Below, piece by piece: positions 34,354 through 43,322 of a stretch of DNA of 64,000 bases. Numbering within the stretch: the stretch's first letter is position 1; every line of letters starts with the position of its first letter. Origin of the DNA: Paenibacillus sp. PAMC 26794 (GTDB taxonomy: Bacteria > Bacillota > Bacilli > Paenibacillales > Paenibacillaceae); assembly GCF_000316035.1 (NCBI RefSeq), contig NZ_ANHX01000004.1:1-64000 (forward strand), in the 5' to 3' direction. The notes under the pieces were generated by a model, which had not been told where the DNA came from, searched no databases, and saw only the letters and a list, made by a program, of their open reading frames with translations. A program made the position numbers and the translations under genes.

Positions 34354-34382
34354 ATTACATGGTTTGTTAAAGGCATTATAAT
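34354..34382 (+). promoter_or_regulatory. Promoter of the Lrp-type regulator
   Basis: ATTACA (34354-34359), a 17-bp spacer and a consensus TATAAT (34377-34382). The -35 matches at 4 of 6 positions. Confidence 0.5.
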
Positions 34383-34446
34383 GAATTGGCGATTATACTT
34401 AAGGTAATTTCTGAATATATCTTATGTATTTAAAGGAGTGGATCAC

Positions 34447-34899
34447 TTGGACGAAATAGATCAGCATATTCTGTATCACTTGGAGAATCAGGCGAGATTA
34501 TCCATGACCGAACTCGGCAAACTGGTGGGGTTATCTCAGCCCGCCGTTACTGAACGAGTCAAACGAATGGAAGAAAAGGGAATTATCGAGGAATATCGAA
34601 CCGTAATCTCCCCATCCAAATTGGGCAAGCAGAGCACAGCCTATGTTCTTTTTCGTACGCGGGATTGTTATCCTTTCCTGGATTTCTGTCGTGCGTCACC
34701 TGAAGTTGTGGAATGTTATCGGATAAGCGGAGAGTACAATTACTTGCTGAAAATCCTCACAGATACCATTCAGGGACTCGAGGAGTTTCAGAACAAGTGT
34801 GATCCGTACGGTACTTACATGACCTTGATTACGATGTCTTCTCCGATTGCACATAAGAATCTCGTGGAAGGACCAAATTTGCTGGCACAGGCAGAATAA
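34447..34899 (+). CDS. Lrp/AsnC-family transcriptional regulator
   Basis: The product is 150 aa. The N-terminal HTH (LSMTELGKLVGLSQPAVTER) is followed by the link RMEEKGIIEEYRTVISPSKL and the C-terminal RAM domain (GEYNYLLKILTDTIQGLEEF), which binds an amino acid and forms the ring. I chose the TTG at 34447 because AAAGGAG (34432-34438) then has 8-base spacing; a GTG at 34438 overlaps that site. It may regulate the convergent MFS exporter or the divergent hydrolase. Confidence 0.9.
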   Translation: MDEIDQHILYHLENQARLSMTELGKLVGLSQPAVTERVKRMEEKGIIEEYRTVISPSKLGKQSTAYVLFRTRDCYPFLDFCRASPEVVECYRISGEYNYLLKILTDTIQGLEEFQNKCDPYGTYMTLITMSSPIAHKNLVEGPNLLAQAE

Positions 34900-34931
34900 G
34901 ACTCAGTCTATAAAACTTTGAAATGTAATGC

Positions 34932-34966
34932 AGAAGAGGAGTCCACATCAAGTGAACTCCTCTTTC
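34932..34966. terminator. Bidirectional terminator between convergent genes
   Basis: AAGAGGAGTCCAC pairs with GTGAACTCCTCTT (one mismatch), loop ATCAA, followed by T on both sides. It serves the Lrp regulator and the MFS exporter. Confidence 0.8.
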
Positions 34967-35000
34967 CTCCTGCGTGTAACTCATGCAAAATGTTTTCCTG

Positions 35001-36206
35001 TTAATTTGCTCTGGTAAATCCATATTTATAAGCACGCATAGCTACAAGCAACGCAGGAATGAGCAAGATAAACAGCGCCCCAGAAAGGTATCCTGCTCCA
35101 AATACTTCAAGAAGGATGCCCCCGATGATGCCTCCTCCGCCAATCGCCAGATTCCATGCTGTAACCAGCATCGATTGGGCGACATCTGTGCTTTTGCCTC
35201 CGGCTTGAGCGATGGCAGTCTGTAACAGTGTCGCGGCCCCGCCAAACGTAAGTCCCCAGATCATGACGCCAAGGATAATAATCACAGGTTGATGAGTAGC
35301 GATTCCCATCACGACAGAGGCCAGAGCGAATGATGCCAAGCTAATGATAACCAATCTCCTCAAAAATCGGTCAATGAGCATGCCGGTTAACCAAATTCCA
35401 ACAATGGAAGTAAAACCGAAAATGAGCAAAATCAAGTCGACTCTGTTAGCAAATACGGTCTGGGCAAGGTAGGGAGAAATATAGGTATATAGAATGTTAT
35501 GGGCAAGCATCCAGGCCAGAACAACAAACAGAATAGGCCTAACTCCCGGAATTAAAAACACCTTATGCAGCGGAAGACGTTCACCAGCTGGCTCTCCAGC
35601 AAAATCCGGCATTTTCCAGAGAACCCATACGATTAAAGCTACGGTCAGAAGAGATACCATCCCGAAGATGAGGCGCCAGCCGATATAAGAACTGAGAAAA
35701 CTACCGATTGGAACACCAAGGGCTAGTGCCACGGGTGTGCCGACCATAGCCACAGCCATCGCTTTACCTTTTAACGAATCCGGGACCATCCGACGAGCAT
35801 AACCTGCTGTCATTCCCCATAACACACCCGCAGAGACTCCCGCCATGAAACGAGCAGCAAGTGTCAGGATATAATCCGAAGATAAGGCGGTAACGGTGTT
35901 AAAGACAAGAAAACCACTAATGCATACTAACAGTAGAGGTCGGCGTCTCCATCCGCGTGTAGCAGCAGTCAAGGGAATGGCAGCAACAAGTGATCCAATG
36001 GCATAAAGAGTCACCAACTGTCCGGTGAGGGCTTCTGTGATCCCCAAGTCTTTTGCGATTTGAGGCAGCAGTCCCGCAGGCAGGCTTTCAGTGAGGATGC
36101 AAATAAATCCCGCCATGGCTAATGCAAGAAGCCCAGCCCACGGAAGGCGTTTTGAAGATATGGAAGGTATCTCCCTTTGGTTTGGGAGGGATGTGTGAGC
36201 GGTCAT
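35001..36206 (-). CDS. MFS efflux transporter (DHA1 family)
   Basis: The product is 401 aa with twelve helices. Characteristic segments are LTESLPAGLLPQIAKDLGIT, FMAGVSAGVLWGMTAGYARR and GTPVALALGVPIGSFLSSYI (motif C of antiporters). Such proteins export drugs or sugars by proton antiport. The protein is different from the MFS transporter at 26340. It is convergent with the Lrp regulator. The substrate is unknown. Confidence 0.87.
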   Translation of the reverse strand: MTAHTSLPNQREIPSISSKRLPWAGLLALAMAGFICILTESLPAGLLPQIAKDLGITEALTGQLVTLYAIGSLVAAIPLTAATRGWRRRPLLLVCISGFLVFNTVTALSSDYILTLAARFMAGVSAGVLWGMTAGYARRMVPDSLKGKAMAVAMVGTPVALALGVPIGSFLSSYIGWRLIFGMVSLLTVALIVWVLWKMPDFAGEPAGERLPLHKVFLIPGVRPILFVVLAWMLAHNILYTYISPYLAQTVFANRVDLILLIFGFTSIVGIWLTGMLIDRFLRRLVIISLASFALASVVMGIATHQPVIIILGVMIWGLTFGGAATLLQTAIAQAGGKSTDVAQSMLVTAWNLAIGGGGIIGGILLEVFGAGYLSGALFILLIPALLVAMRAYKYGFTRAN

Positions 36207-36318
36207 GAATAAAACCTCATTTCTTATATTTTAATCCTATCCAGAACTATGCATTTAAGCTTATCTGAAAAAATCAAACTTTTGCATACAGGATTAAAGG
36301 TAAGAAGGAGGTTTTAAC

Positions 36319-36354
36319 ATGATATTTAATTTAATTTGTGAGTTTATCCGTTAA
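36319..36354 (+). CDS. Possible 11-codon leader-type peptide
   Basis: AAGGAGG lies 8 bases before ATG 36319, and the frame MIFNLICEFIR ends at TAA. The ribosome binding site is among the strongest in the window, but no gene follows on the plus strand. It could be a remnant of a deleted gene or a real very small peptide. Nothing else is seen in 36207-36378. Confidence 0.25.
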   Translation: MIFNLICEFIR

Positions 36355-36378
36355 TTTAGTATGTTCTAAAGTGAACTG

Positions 36379-36414
36379 AAAAATGAGCAGTGAGAATGTC
36401 TTCTCCTGCTCATT
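36379..36414 (-). terminator. Terminator of the siderophore-binding protein gene
   Basis: On the minus strand AATGAGCAGGAGAA pairs with TTCTCACTGCTCATT (one mismatch) and is followed by TTTC. Confidence 0.8.
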
Positions 36415-36425
36415 GGCTCAAGTCA

Positions 36426-37490
36426 TTACTTGATTGGATTAGCTTTCATTTCCTGTCCCATTTTCTCAATACCATCCAGAATTTGATATCCATAACCCCA
36501 GAACTGGCTGAAATCTGTGACATAGATCTGTTTGTTTTTAATTGCGTTCATACTTTGCAGGGCAGGGTTGGCATACAGGTTCTCAATTAGCTTATCGATA
36601 TCCGGTGAACCAGCATACGCGGACAAGAGCAGGTAGTCCGGATTTGCTGTGATCAGTTGCTCAACACTTACCTCACCTTGCACACCATCAAACGTATTTT
36701 TCAGTTTCAGCAGGCCAAGTGCATCAAGCTGATACGTATCGTTCTGCATGCTGCTTACCGTAATGGTGTCTTCTGTAGAGGGTACGATATAGGCAAAAGT
36801 ATGATCAGGCTGATCGGCTACACTTGCCTTAATGGCTGCAACACGAGTCTTCAGATTTTCCGTGAATGTTGTGGCATTTTCTTGAACATCGAAGATCTTC
36901 CCAAGTTGTGCAATATCGCTATACAGGCTATCGAGTGAACCTTTGTGGTTGGTTGTTTGCAGGAACGTGCGGATATTCATGTCATTCAATCCATCGACGG
37001 TACCCACGCCCCAGTCTGCATCAGCGAATAGGTCGCCCCGTCCGAGTACCAGATCTGGGCTTGCACCTACAACCAGCTCTTTACCGACATAATCCTTGGA
37101 CAATACCGGAATTTGGGCGAAATCATCAGCCACATCCGGTGTAACGGAACCATATAGAGCAGCAACACCGACCATTTTATCGGTCAGACCTAATTTGATG
37201 AGCATCTCAGCCGCAGATTGGGTATTCGCAACAACACGTTCAGGTGCTTTATCGAATACTTGCACTTTGGGTTTCCACTCGCCGCCTTCACCCGAGATCG
37301 TGAAGTTCTCAATGGTGAGCGGGTATGTCGTTTTATTAGTATTCTCAGCAGAAGCTGAAGTTTCTGTCGTGTTAGTTGTTGAAGTTGTTTCTTCGGCAGG
37401 GGAAGAAGTTGATGCATTTGAACAGGCTGCAAGCAGCAGTAACAGGAGACTTAGAGCAGCGAAGCCAATAGTTCTGGATGTGAATTTCAT
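36426..37490 (-). CDS. Iron-siderophore ABC transporter substrate-binding lipoprotein
   Basis: The product is 354 aa. It has a lipoprotein signal with lipobox LLAAC (near residue 20), then a long Thr/Ser/Glu linker, then a class-III binding domain (APERVVANTQSAAEMLIKLG; LVVGASPDLVLGRGDLFADA; ANPDYLLLSAYAGSPDIDKL). It captures a ferric siderophore or haem-type ligand outside the membrane for the permease/ATPase pair encoded divergently. I chose ATG 37490, which has AAAGGGGT about 10 bases upstream; the frame extends to 37565 without a site. Expression should be iron-repressed through the Fur box in the shared promoter region. Confidence 0.92.
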   Translation of the reverse strand: MKFTSRTIGFAALSLLLLLLAACSNASTSSPAEETTSTTNTTETSASAENTNKTTYPLTIENFTISGEGGEWKPKVQVFDKAPERVVANTQSAAEMLIKLGLTDKMVGVAALYGSVTPDVADDFAQIPVLSKDYVGKELVVGASPDLVLGRGDLFADADWGVGTVDGLNDMNIRTFLQTTNHKGSLDSLYSDIAQLGKIFDVQENATTFTENLKTRVAAIKASVADQPDHTFAYIVPSTEDTITVSSMQNDTYQLDALGLLKLKNTFDGVQGEVSVEQLITANPDYLLLSAYAGSPDIDKLIENLYANPALQSMNAIKNKQIYVTDFSQFWGYGYQILDGIEKMGQEMKANPIK

Positions 37491-37523
37491 TAAACGATGA
37501 ACCCCTTTTCTATGTGTTTTGAA

Positions 37524-37573
37524 TTGACAAAGATAATCATTCTCAATTATAATCCGAGAAAACACGTTGTAAA
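37524..37573. promoter_or_regulatory. Overlapping divergent promoters with a central Fur box
   Basis: For the plus-strand permease: TTGACA (37524-37529), 18 bp, TATAAT (37548-37553). For the minus-strand binding protein: TTTACA (37568-37573), 16 bp, TATAAT (37546-37551). Both use the self-complementary ATTATAAT. The Fur box AGATAATCATTCTCA (37531-37545, 13 of 15 to the 7-1-7 consensus) sits in the plus spacer and just past the minus -10. One bound Fur dimer should silence both directions. Confidence 0.8.
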
Positions 37574-37623
37574 TAGCTAAATTTAATTTGTTCTACATTT
37601 TACGCGAATTGATGGGGGAAGAG

Positions 37624-38739
37624 ATGGCACAGACGGTTCAGGTTCAGACACAGCGTAGGGGGAAAAGAGAGTCTCTGATTCATAGTAAATCCGGGTTTGC
37701 TTTACTGATCGCAGCTTTAATCATGATTACGCTTATATCCGTAGGTATTGCAGTTTCCATTGGACAGGTACACATTCCACTGGCGGAGTCATATCGTATT
37801 CTTTTATACAAATTAACGGGATTTCAGTGGGGGACAACACCAATTGAGGCAGGTTCCTTTACCGATATCATTTGGCAGATTCGTTTCCCGCGTGTGCTGA
37901 TGGCGATGTTTATCGGTGCAGGCTTGGCCTTGTGCGGTGCTGTTATGCAGGCGGCTGTGCAGAATCCACTGGCTGATCCTTACATACTGGGCATATCCTC
38001 AGGTGCTTCACTCGGAGCAACTTTTGCGATTCTCATTGGATTCGGTGCGATTGGCTGGCTCGGTCAAACCGGTGTAGCTTTCTGGGCATTTGCCGGAGCG
38101 ATGGGAGCTTCTTTGTTGGTGCTGACCCTCGCAGGTATTCGAGGTAAAATGACGTCAGTCAAGCTGGTGCTTGCCGGAATGGTCATTAATGCGTTGTGCA
38201 GCGCTTTTTCGAACTTTATTATTTATTTTGCCAACAATGCGGAGGGCATCAAGACGGTGACGTTCTGGACCATGGGCAGCCTGGCGGCTTCCGATTGGAA
38301 CAAGCTTCCGCTGGTAAGTATTGTCGTGCTTGTAGCGATTCTATTTTTCCTGTTGCAGTCCAGAGTTCTCAATACGATGTTATTGGGGGATGAAGCAGCC
38401 GTTACGCTGGGCATTAATCTGAGTGTGTACCGCAGGCTGTATATGCTGTTAACCGCTTTGGTGACAGGAGTGATGGTGGCGAGCTGTGGCATGATTGGTT
38501 TTGTCGGACTCATTATTCCGCATATTGTGAGAGGTCTGGTGGGTTCCGACCATCGTAAAGTGATGCCTGTATCCGTGTTGTTCGGAGCCATTTTCCTCAT
38601 CTGGACGGATGTTATTGCACGATCCCTCATATCCAGCGTGGAGTTGCCAATCGGTATTATTACAGCCATGATTGGTGCACCAATGTTTATGTATATGCTG
38701 GTCAAAAAAGGCTACGGTTTTGGAGGAAATCAAACATGA
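37624..38739 (+). CDS. Iron-siderophore ABC transporter permease (FecCD/BtuC family)
   Basis: The product is 371 aa with about ten helices. The family blocks are RFPRVLMAMFIGAGLALCGA, VQNPLADPYILGISSGASLG, LVLAGMVINALCSAFSNFI and the late GFVGLIIPHIVRGLVGSDHR that contacts the ATPase. It forms the membrane channel as a dimer. I chose ATG 37624 because GGGGGAAG lies 5 bases upstream. The ATPase gene overlaps its stop by 4 bp, so translation is coupled. Divergent from its binding protein and under the shared Fur site. Confidence 0.93.
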   Translation: MAQTVQVQTQRRGKRESLIHSKSGFALLIAALIMITLISVGIAVSIGQVHIPLAESYRILLYKLTGFQWGTTPIEAGSFTDIIWQIRFPRVLMAMFIGAGLALCGAVMQAAVQNPLADPYILGISSGASLGATFAILIGFGAIGWLGQTGVAFWAFAGAMGASLLVLTLAGIRGKMTSVKLVLAGMVINALCSAFSNFIIYFANNAEGIKTVTFWTMGSLAASDWNKLPLVSIVVLVAILFFLLQSRVLNTMLLGDEAAVTLGINLSVYRRLYMLLTALVTGVMVASCGMIGFVGLIIPHIVRGLVGSDHRKVMPVSVLFGAIFLIWTDVIARSLISSVELPIGIITAMIGAPMFMYMLVKKGYGFGGNQT

Positions 38740-39503
38740 AACTCAACGTAGAAAATGTATCCATCTCTGTGCTGAACACGGACATCATCAAGGATATTTC
38801 ATTACAGGTGAACGGTAAACAGTTCGTTGGACTGATCGGACCCAATGGTTGTGGCAAGTCAACGCTGCTCAAGAGCATTTATAAAGTGATCAAACCGCAG
38901 CAAGGTAAGGTTTTTCTAGACAATACCGATATTCTCAAATCCAGTCCAAAGCTTGTTTCCAGACACATGGGCGTTGTTGGCCAGTTTAATGAATTGAGTT
39001 TTGATTTTACGGTGCGTGAGATGGTCATGATGGGCCGTACCCCGCACAAAAAAATGCTGGAGACGGATAATGAACGGGATCACGAAATCGTCGAGCAGGC
39101 TTTGGGAAAAGTACATCTGACTGGACATGCAGACCGCAATTACGTGTCTCTGTCCGGTGGAGAGAAACAGCGTGTCGTATTGGCGCGTGTCTTGGCACAG
39201 CAACCCCAATTCCTGATCCTGGACGAGCCGACGAACCATCTGGACATCAAATACCAGCTTCAAATTCTAAATATTGTCCGCGGACTTGGCATTGGCATAT
39301 TGGCAGCGCTGCATGATCTCGAACTCGCCGCAGAATATTGCGATTATCTCTATGTAGTGAAAAAGGGCCAGATTGTGGTCCACGGCAAACCGGCTGATAT
39401 TCTGACTCGCGAGATGATTGGTGAGGTATTTGATGTCGATTGTGAAATCTATACAAATCCGGTTACGGGCGGCCTGGGCATCGCTTACCTGAGTACACGG
39501 TGA
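38736..39503 (+). CDS. Iron-siderophore ABC transporter ATPase
   Basis: The product is 255 aa. It has Walker A GPNGCGKST near residue 35, the Q-loop in GVVGQFNELSFDF, signature LSGGEKQRV near 139, Walker B LILDEPTNHLD near 160 and H-loop ALHDLELA. It belongs to the FepC/BtuD subfamily that powers siderophore import. The ATGA overlap with the permease gene shows an operon. The set binding protein-permease-ATPase is complete with a single permease gene, which probably forms a homodimer. Confidence 0.94.
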   Translation: MKLNVENVSISVLNTDIIKDISLQVNGKQFVGLIGPNGCGKSTLLKSIYKVIKPQQGKVFLDNTDILKSSPKLVSRHMGVVGQFNELSFDFTVREMVMMGRTPHKKMLETDNERDHEIVEQALGKVHLTGHADRNYVSLSGGEKQRVVLARVLAQQPQFLILDEPTNHLDIKYQLQILNIVRGLGIGILAALHDLELAAEYCDYLYVVKKGQIVVHGKPADILTREMIGEVFDVDCEIYTNPVTGGLGIAYLSTR

Positions 39504-39568
39504 TTGGGACTATATCTTTGTTTGGATGACGTGGAATAATCTTCGAAATAATCAATTAAAGTGAAAAT

Positions 39569-39625
39569 AGACTGTGCCTGTTGGAGCGATGTTGTTGATT
39601 GCTCGCAGGGCCGGTCTTTTATTTT
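39569..39625 (+). terminator. Terminator of the siderophore transporter operon
   Basis: GACTGTGCCTG...GAGC pairs imperfectly with GCTC...CAGGGCCGGTC and is followed by TTTTATTTTT. Confidence 0.6.
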
Positions 39626-39633
39626 TGATGGGG

Positions 39634-39885
39634 CTAGGCGCGTCTATTGAAGCTTAGGATCAACGGGATGAGCATTAGCACCTTTGCTGACTTCTTGGAA
39701 AATATCTGAGGAGTTATCGCTATGCCAAGCTCATGATTCGCGATGGGCTGTACAATCGTTGTTCCGATGGAGATCATGAAGACCGTTGTGGCGACACTCA
39801 TCTGTGAGATCGACTTGCGTCCTGCAATTCGCAGCAGAATCATGCCGATAAGTACAAGTAAAACAGATTTCCATATCCAGTCCAT
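39634..39885 (-). pseudogene. Truncated YetF-like (DUF421) membrane protein
   Basis: The product is 83 aa. The first half is a good YetF start: LLVLIGMILLRIAGRKSISQ then MSVATTVFMISIGTTIVQPI. After IANHELG the sequence loses similarity and ends, while normal members have a third helix and a soluble domain and are about 150-230 aa. A ribosome binding site (AAAGGAA) is still present. I read it as a gene whose 3' two thirds were deleted; a short functional protein cannot be excluded. Confidence 0.65.
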
Positions 39886-40039
39886 ACGTATATTCCTTTC
39901 TATTCCAGTATGCGCTTTGCTTCTTAGGCTGTTCTGGAGTTGGAGGAATTATGCAGTTGGCTAAATCCATAGCTTTCATTCCGCCCACCGGATCGTTTAC
40001 AATAGGGTATTGATGAAGTGAACAAAGGAGCGGGTCACA

Positions 40040-40693
40040 GTGGCTAAACAGAAATATTATGTTGTCTGGGAAGGCAAGAAGCCTGGTGTGTATAACACAT
40101 GGGCAGATTGCAAAGCGCAGACGGATCATTATACTGGAGCAAAATATAAATCCTATGAGTCCAAAGCGACCGCAGAAGAAGCGTATCGTGCTGGATGGAA
40201 AGGGAACTGGGGTTCAAGTGCAGGCGGAGCGTCGAAGACAAAGTCGGCTGGTAGCGGAAGAAGTGCTGGCATGGAAACGTCAGAGGAAGTGGATTACGAC
40301 AGCGTCTCTGTTGATGTGGGCACACGTGGTAACCCCGGACCTGTAGAATACAAAGGCGTAGACACCCGCACCGGTGAGATTATTTTCTCCGTCGGACCGA
40401 TCTCCAAAGGCACGAACAATCTGGGCGAATTTTTAGCCATTGTACATGCCCTCGCACATCTGAAGAAAGAAGGCAGTACCAAAACGGTGTATACCGACTC
40501 GGTCAATGCCATGAAATGGCTAAAACAGAAAAAAGTAGCCACGACCTTACAAAGAGACAACTCCACGGAAGAGATCTGGTTGATGATTGATCGTGCGGAG
40601 CAGTGGCTCCAGACGAATACGTACAGCAATAAAGTGCTAAAATGGCAGACCAAACAGTGGGGCGAAATCAAGGCAGATTACGGCCGGAAGTAA
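40040..40693 (+). CDS. rnhA: Ribonuclease HI with N-terminal viroplasmin-like domain
   Basis: The product is 217 aa. Residues 5-50 (YYVVWEGKKPGVYNTWADCK) form the RNA/DNA-hybrid-binding viroplasmin-like domain. A Ser/Gly linker follows. The RNase H domain keeps all four catalytic acids: D in SVDVGTRGNPGP, E in NNLGEFLAIV, D in YTDSVNAMKW and D in EIKADY. It cleaves RNA in RNA-DNA hybrids during replication and R-loop removal. GTG 40040 has AAAGGAG upstream. It stands alone with a terminator. Confidence 0.93.
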   Translation: MAKQKYYVVWEGKKPGVYNTWADCKAQTDHYTGAKYKSYESKATAEEAYRAGWKGNWGSSAGGASKTKSAGSGRSAGMETSEEVDYDSVSVDVGTRGNPGPVEYKGVDTRTGEIIFSVGPISKGTNNLGEFLAIVHALAHLKKEGSTKTVYTDSVNAMKWLKQKKVATTLQRDNSTEEIWLMIDRAEQWLQTNTYSNKVLKWQTKQWGEIKADYGRK

Positions 40694-40800
40694 GTATTTT
40701 TCCAAAGGATGCCTCCTTTATTTCTTGTCTATTAGAATCGATATTTACAATTTCCAGTTTCCGCTCTATAATCATCTGAATATGATTAGTTAAACATATG

Positions 40801-40838
40801 GAGGAGCCTGTCATCTGCAGGCCCTCTTTATATTTTTG
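40801..40838 (+). terminator. Terminator of rnhA
   Basis: GAGGAGCCTG pairs with CAGGCCCTC (one bulge), followed by TTTATATTTTT. Confidence 0.75.
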
Positions 40839-40903
40839 GTCCATTGATTAGCAAGTCCATTCACTAGAATGGGTTATTTGAGTATATTTTGCAGGAGGCA
40901 GAC

Positions 40904-41773
40904 ATGAGTCCCATATATAGAAGTGAAGAAGGAAGAAGCAGCATACTTGAGGAGTACGAAGCCTATCTTAATGAACTGGGCGAGGGATTTACACGAGAGT
41001 ATGTGGAGACACGGTTTGGACAGACGCATGTTTTATTGACAGGTCCTGAGGACGGTAAGCCTTTATTTATTCTCCAAGGCGGAAATTGTGTGAATCCCAT
41101 GACATTGTCCTGGTTCTCTTCCTTGTTCAAAGAATACCGGATTATCGCCCCCGATACGATCGGTCATCCCGGCTACAGTGAGGAGACACGGATATCGGCA
41201 CGATTTGATAGTTTTGCGTTGTGGATTTCCGACTTGCTTGATTATTATGAGATCGAAAAAAGTGCGTTTATCGGACCTTCTTTTGGTGGAGGAATTATTC
41301 TTAGACTGGCAACCTACATTCCAGAACGAATTGCATGTGCTGTATTGGTCGCTCCGGCAGGCCTGGCTGTTGGTTCCAAAATCAAAACCGTTCAGGATAT
41401 CGTTCTTCCACTTGTTAAGTACCGGATGACTTCTTCACCATCTTCTTTACAAAAAATTACGGACAGCATGTCGTGCAACTGCATGAAAGAAATGGATAAA
41501 AACATCATTGGTAAAATTTTTAAGCATGTCAGTTTGGAGCATGATCTGCCCAAGCTCACGGAGCGGGAAGAACTGGTGAACTATACGTCTCCAACCTTGT
41601 TATTAGTGGGGGAGAAGGATGTCTTTTTCCCAGCGGATAAGTGTATTGAACGGGCTCAAAAGATTATTACGAATGTGCAAGCCATCAAGTATGATACAGG
41701 ACATTTTCCTTCACAGGACGTATTGGTGCAGATGAACGAGGAAATCGGGCGTTTTTTACAGAATAATTATTAA
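40904..41773 (+). CDS. Alpha/beta-hydrolase
   Basis: The product is 289 aa. It has the oxyanion region FILQGGNCVNP, the nucleophile elbow FIGPSFGGGIILRLA (Ser in GPSFGG), an acid in LLLVGEKDVFFPADK and the catalytic His in YDTGHFPSQD. Carboxylesterases, lactonases and C-C hydrolases share this pattern, so the substrate cannot be named. GCAGGAGG lies 6 bases before ATG 40904. No operon partner is seen. Confidence 0.85.
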   Translation: MSPIYRSEEGRSSILEEYEAYLNELGEGFTREYVETRFGQTHVLLTGPEDGKPLFILQGGNCVNPMTLSWFSSLFKEYRIIAPDTIGHPGYSEETRISARFDSFALWISDLLDYYEIEKSAFIGPSFGGGIILRLATYIPERIACAVLVAPAGLAVGSKIKTVQDIVLPLVKYRMTSSPSSLQKITDSMSCNCMKEMDKNIIGKIFKHVSLEHDLPKLTEREELVNYTSPTLLLVGEKDVFFPADKCIERAQKIITNVQAIKYDTGHFPSQDVLVQMNEEIGRFLQNNY

Positions 41774-41941
41774 TAAAAGCTGTAAATGAAGGATGGGAAA
41801 TGTTTTTCTCCAGTTTAATAAAGTAATTACATCCATCTGTCGATACTCTATATAAGAGAATGCTTTTCTTCTATAGAATAGTGTGGATAGGGATTAGCAG
41901 TAGATCGTAGAAGGCCTGATATCATTAATATTTAAATATTT

Positions 41942-42034
41942 CGCGTTAAGGTGTTTCAAATTGCATCATTTGGTTTATATGTATAGTTGGCGATGAATTG
42001 CTGACTGGTTGAACCAAATGATGCATTTACGCGG
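41942..42034. other. Long inverted repeat upstream of the Ser/Thr kinase
   Basis: TGCATCATTTGGTT (41962-41975) and AACCAAATGATGCA (42012-42025) are exact reverse complements, 36 bases apart. Outer CGCGT (41942-41946) and ACGCG (42030-42034) also pair. It could be an operator pair or a stable leader hairpin about 40 bases before the kinase start. The rest of 41774-42072 shows nothing clear. Confidence 0.6.
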
Positions 42035-42072
42035 AAAGTCTTCCGATCGACAAGGTTGAAAAGAGGTCTGTT

Positions 42073-43062
42073 ATGAGAAAAGACAATTGTAAAATGGCAT
42101 TGCAGCGCAATGTGATTATAAATGATACATATCAGGTAAGACAGGTATTAGCCAGCAGTGAGTTGGCTATTGTATATGCAGGGCGAGATCGTAACACAGG
42201 TGCCAAAGTAGCCATTAAGGAATTTTTCCCACAGAGAATGGCTGAACGGCAGGCAGATAAGCGAGGGGTGTTCTGCTCTTCACGAGGGTACGGTGGGCAA
42301 TATCAGGAGTTACTGGCTGCATTTCTACTCGAAGGTGAACTCTTATCGAAACTGGATCATCCTCATATTGTTTCGTATTTGGATCATTTTGAAGCGAATG
42401 ATACGGGGTATCTGGTTATGGAATACTGCACGGGAATCACATTGACCGAGTATTTGAATGAACACAACCATGCTCTTGATGCTGCCTTTATAACGGAGAC
42501 GCTGCTTCCACTGGTGGATACATTGGATTACATACATAAGCAAGGCATTCTTCACCGGGATGTGAAACCTTCCAACATTATGGTTATGGAGGATGGTACA
42601 CCCAAACTTCTGGACTTCGGCTCAGCTACCCGTTGGCCTATGCAATCCGGAGAGAAACAGGTGATATTTACATCGGCAGGTTATTCTCCGCTGGAGTTCT
42701 ATTCGGAGAAATCCAGTCAGGGACCGATGTCGGATATCTATAGTTTGGCAGCTCTGCTCCATTATTGGACATGTGGGCAACCCCCTATGGACGTGAAACA
42801 GCGGTTGTTCCAGGATGAATTGCCATCTGTTCGCTCACATAATGAGTATGTGAATCCTTGGCTCGCTCGTGTTATACATTGGGGGTTGACGGTTCGGTCT
42901 GAGAAACGCTGTGCTTCCTTAGCTTGGGTCAGAAGCTCGCTGCGAGTTCAAGCCTGGGTGTGGAAAGTGCGTAAACCTGGTACAGTGGAATGGTCTTTGG
43001 CCGAGAATGAACATACGCAGGTCTATGAAGTGGAGTCGAAAAAGCAACATGAGATGGCTTGA
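42073..43062 (+). CDS. Serine/threonine protein kinase
   Basis: The product is 329 aa with a complete Hanks-type catalytic domain: the ATP-binding Lys in VAIKEFFP near 49, HRDVKPSNIMV near 163, DFGSATRWP near 183, and SPLEFYS with MSDIYSLAALLHYWTCGQPP. The glycine-rich loop is weak (LASSELAIVYAG). There is no membrane helix and no PASTA domain, so it is soluble and not a PrkC-type wall sensor. Targets are unknown. AAGAGG precedes ATG 42073. Confidence 0.9.
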   Translation: MRKDNCKMALQRNVIINDTYQVRQVLASSELAIVYAGRDRNTGAKVAIKEFFPQRMAERQADKRGVFCSSRGYGGQYQELLAAFLLEGELLSKLDHPHIVSYLDHFEANDTGYLVMEYCTGITLTEYLNEHNHALDAAFITETLLPLVDTLDYIHKQGILHRDVKPSNIMVMEDGTPKLLDFGSATRWPMQSGEKQVIFTSAGYSPLEFYSEKSSQGPMSDIYSLAALLHYWTCGQPPMDVKQRLFQDELPSVRSHNEYVNPWLARVIHWGLTVRSEKRCASLAWVRSSLRVQAWVWKVRKPGTVEWSLAENEHTQVYEVESKKQHEMA

Positions 43063-43120
43063 GTTATAACACCTCTTTTATAAAATGGTATGTTAGATGA
43101 GCATATTCGTACAACAAATT

Positions 43121-43158
43121 AAACCAAGTCGACTTGTAAAAGAGGAGATTTGGTTTTT
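43121..43158 (+). terminator. Terminator of the kinase gene
   Basis: AAACCAA pairs with TTGGTTT across a 22-base interior segment and is followed by TTTTATT. The remaining 160 bp to the next gene show nothing. Confidence 0.6.
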
Positions 43159-43322
43159 TATTATTTATTAGTGTATTTTATGGAGTTCGTCTCGGAGTGA
43201 GCCAAACGATGAATCATGCCGGGATTAACAGCTCCACCTATAGATGAATTTGAAACGAATACCCCAACTCCGATACAATGTTCTCATAGAGTCTGAGAGA
43301 ATGGATCAAATACGGTGCAGAA

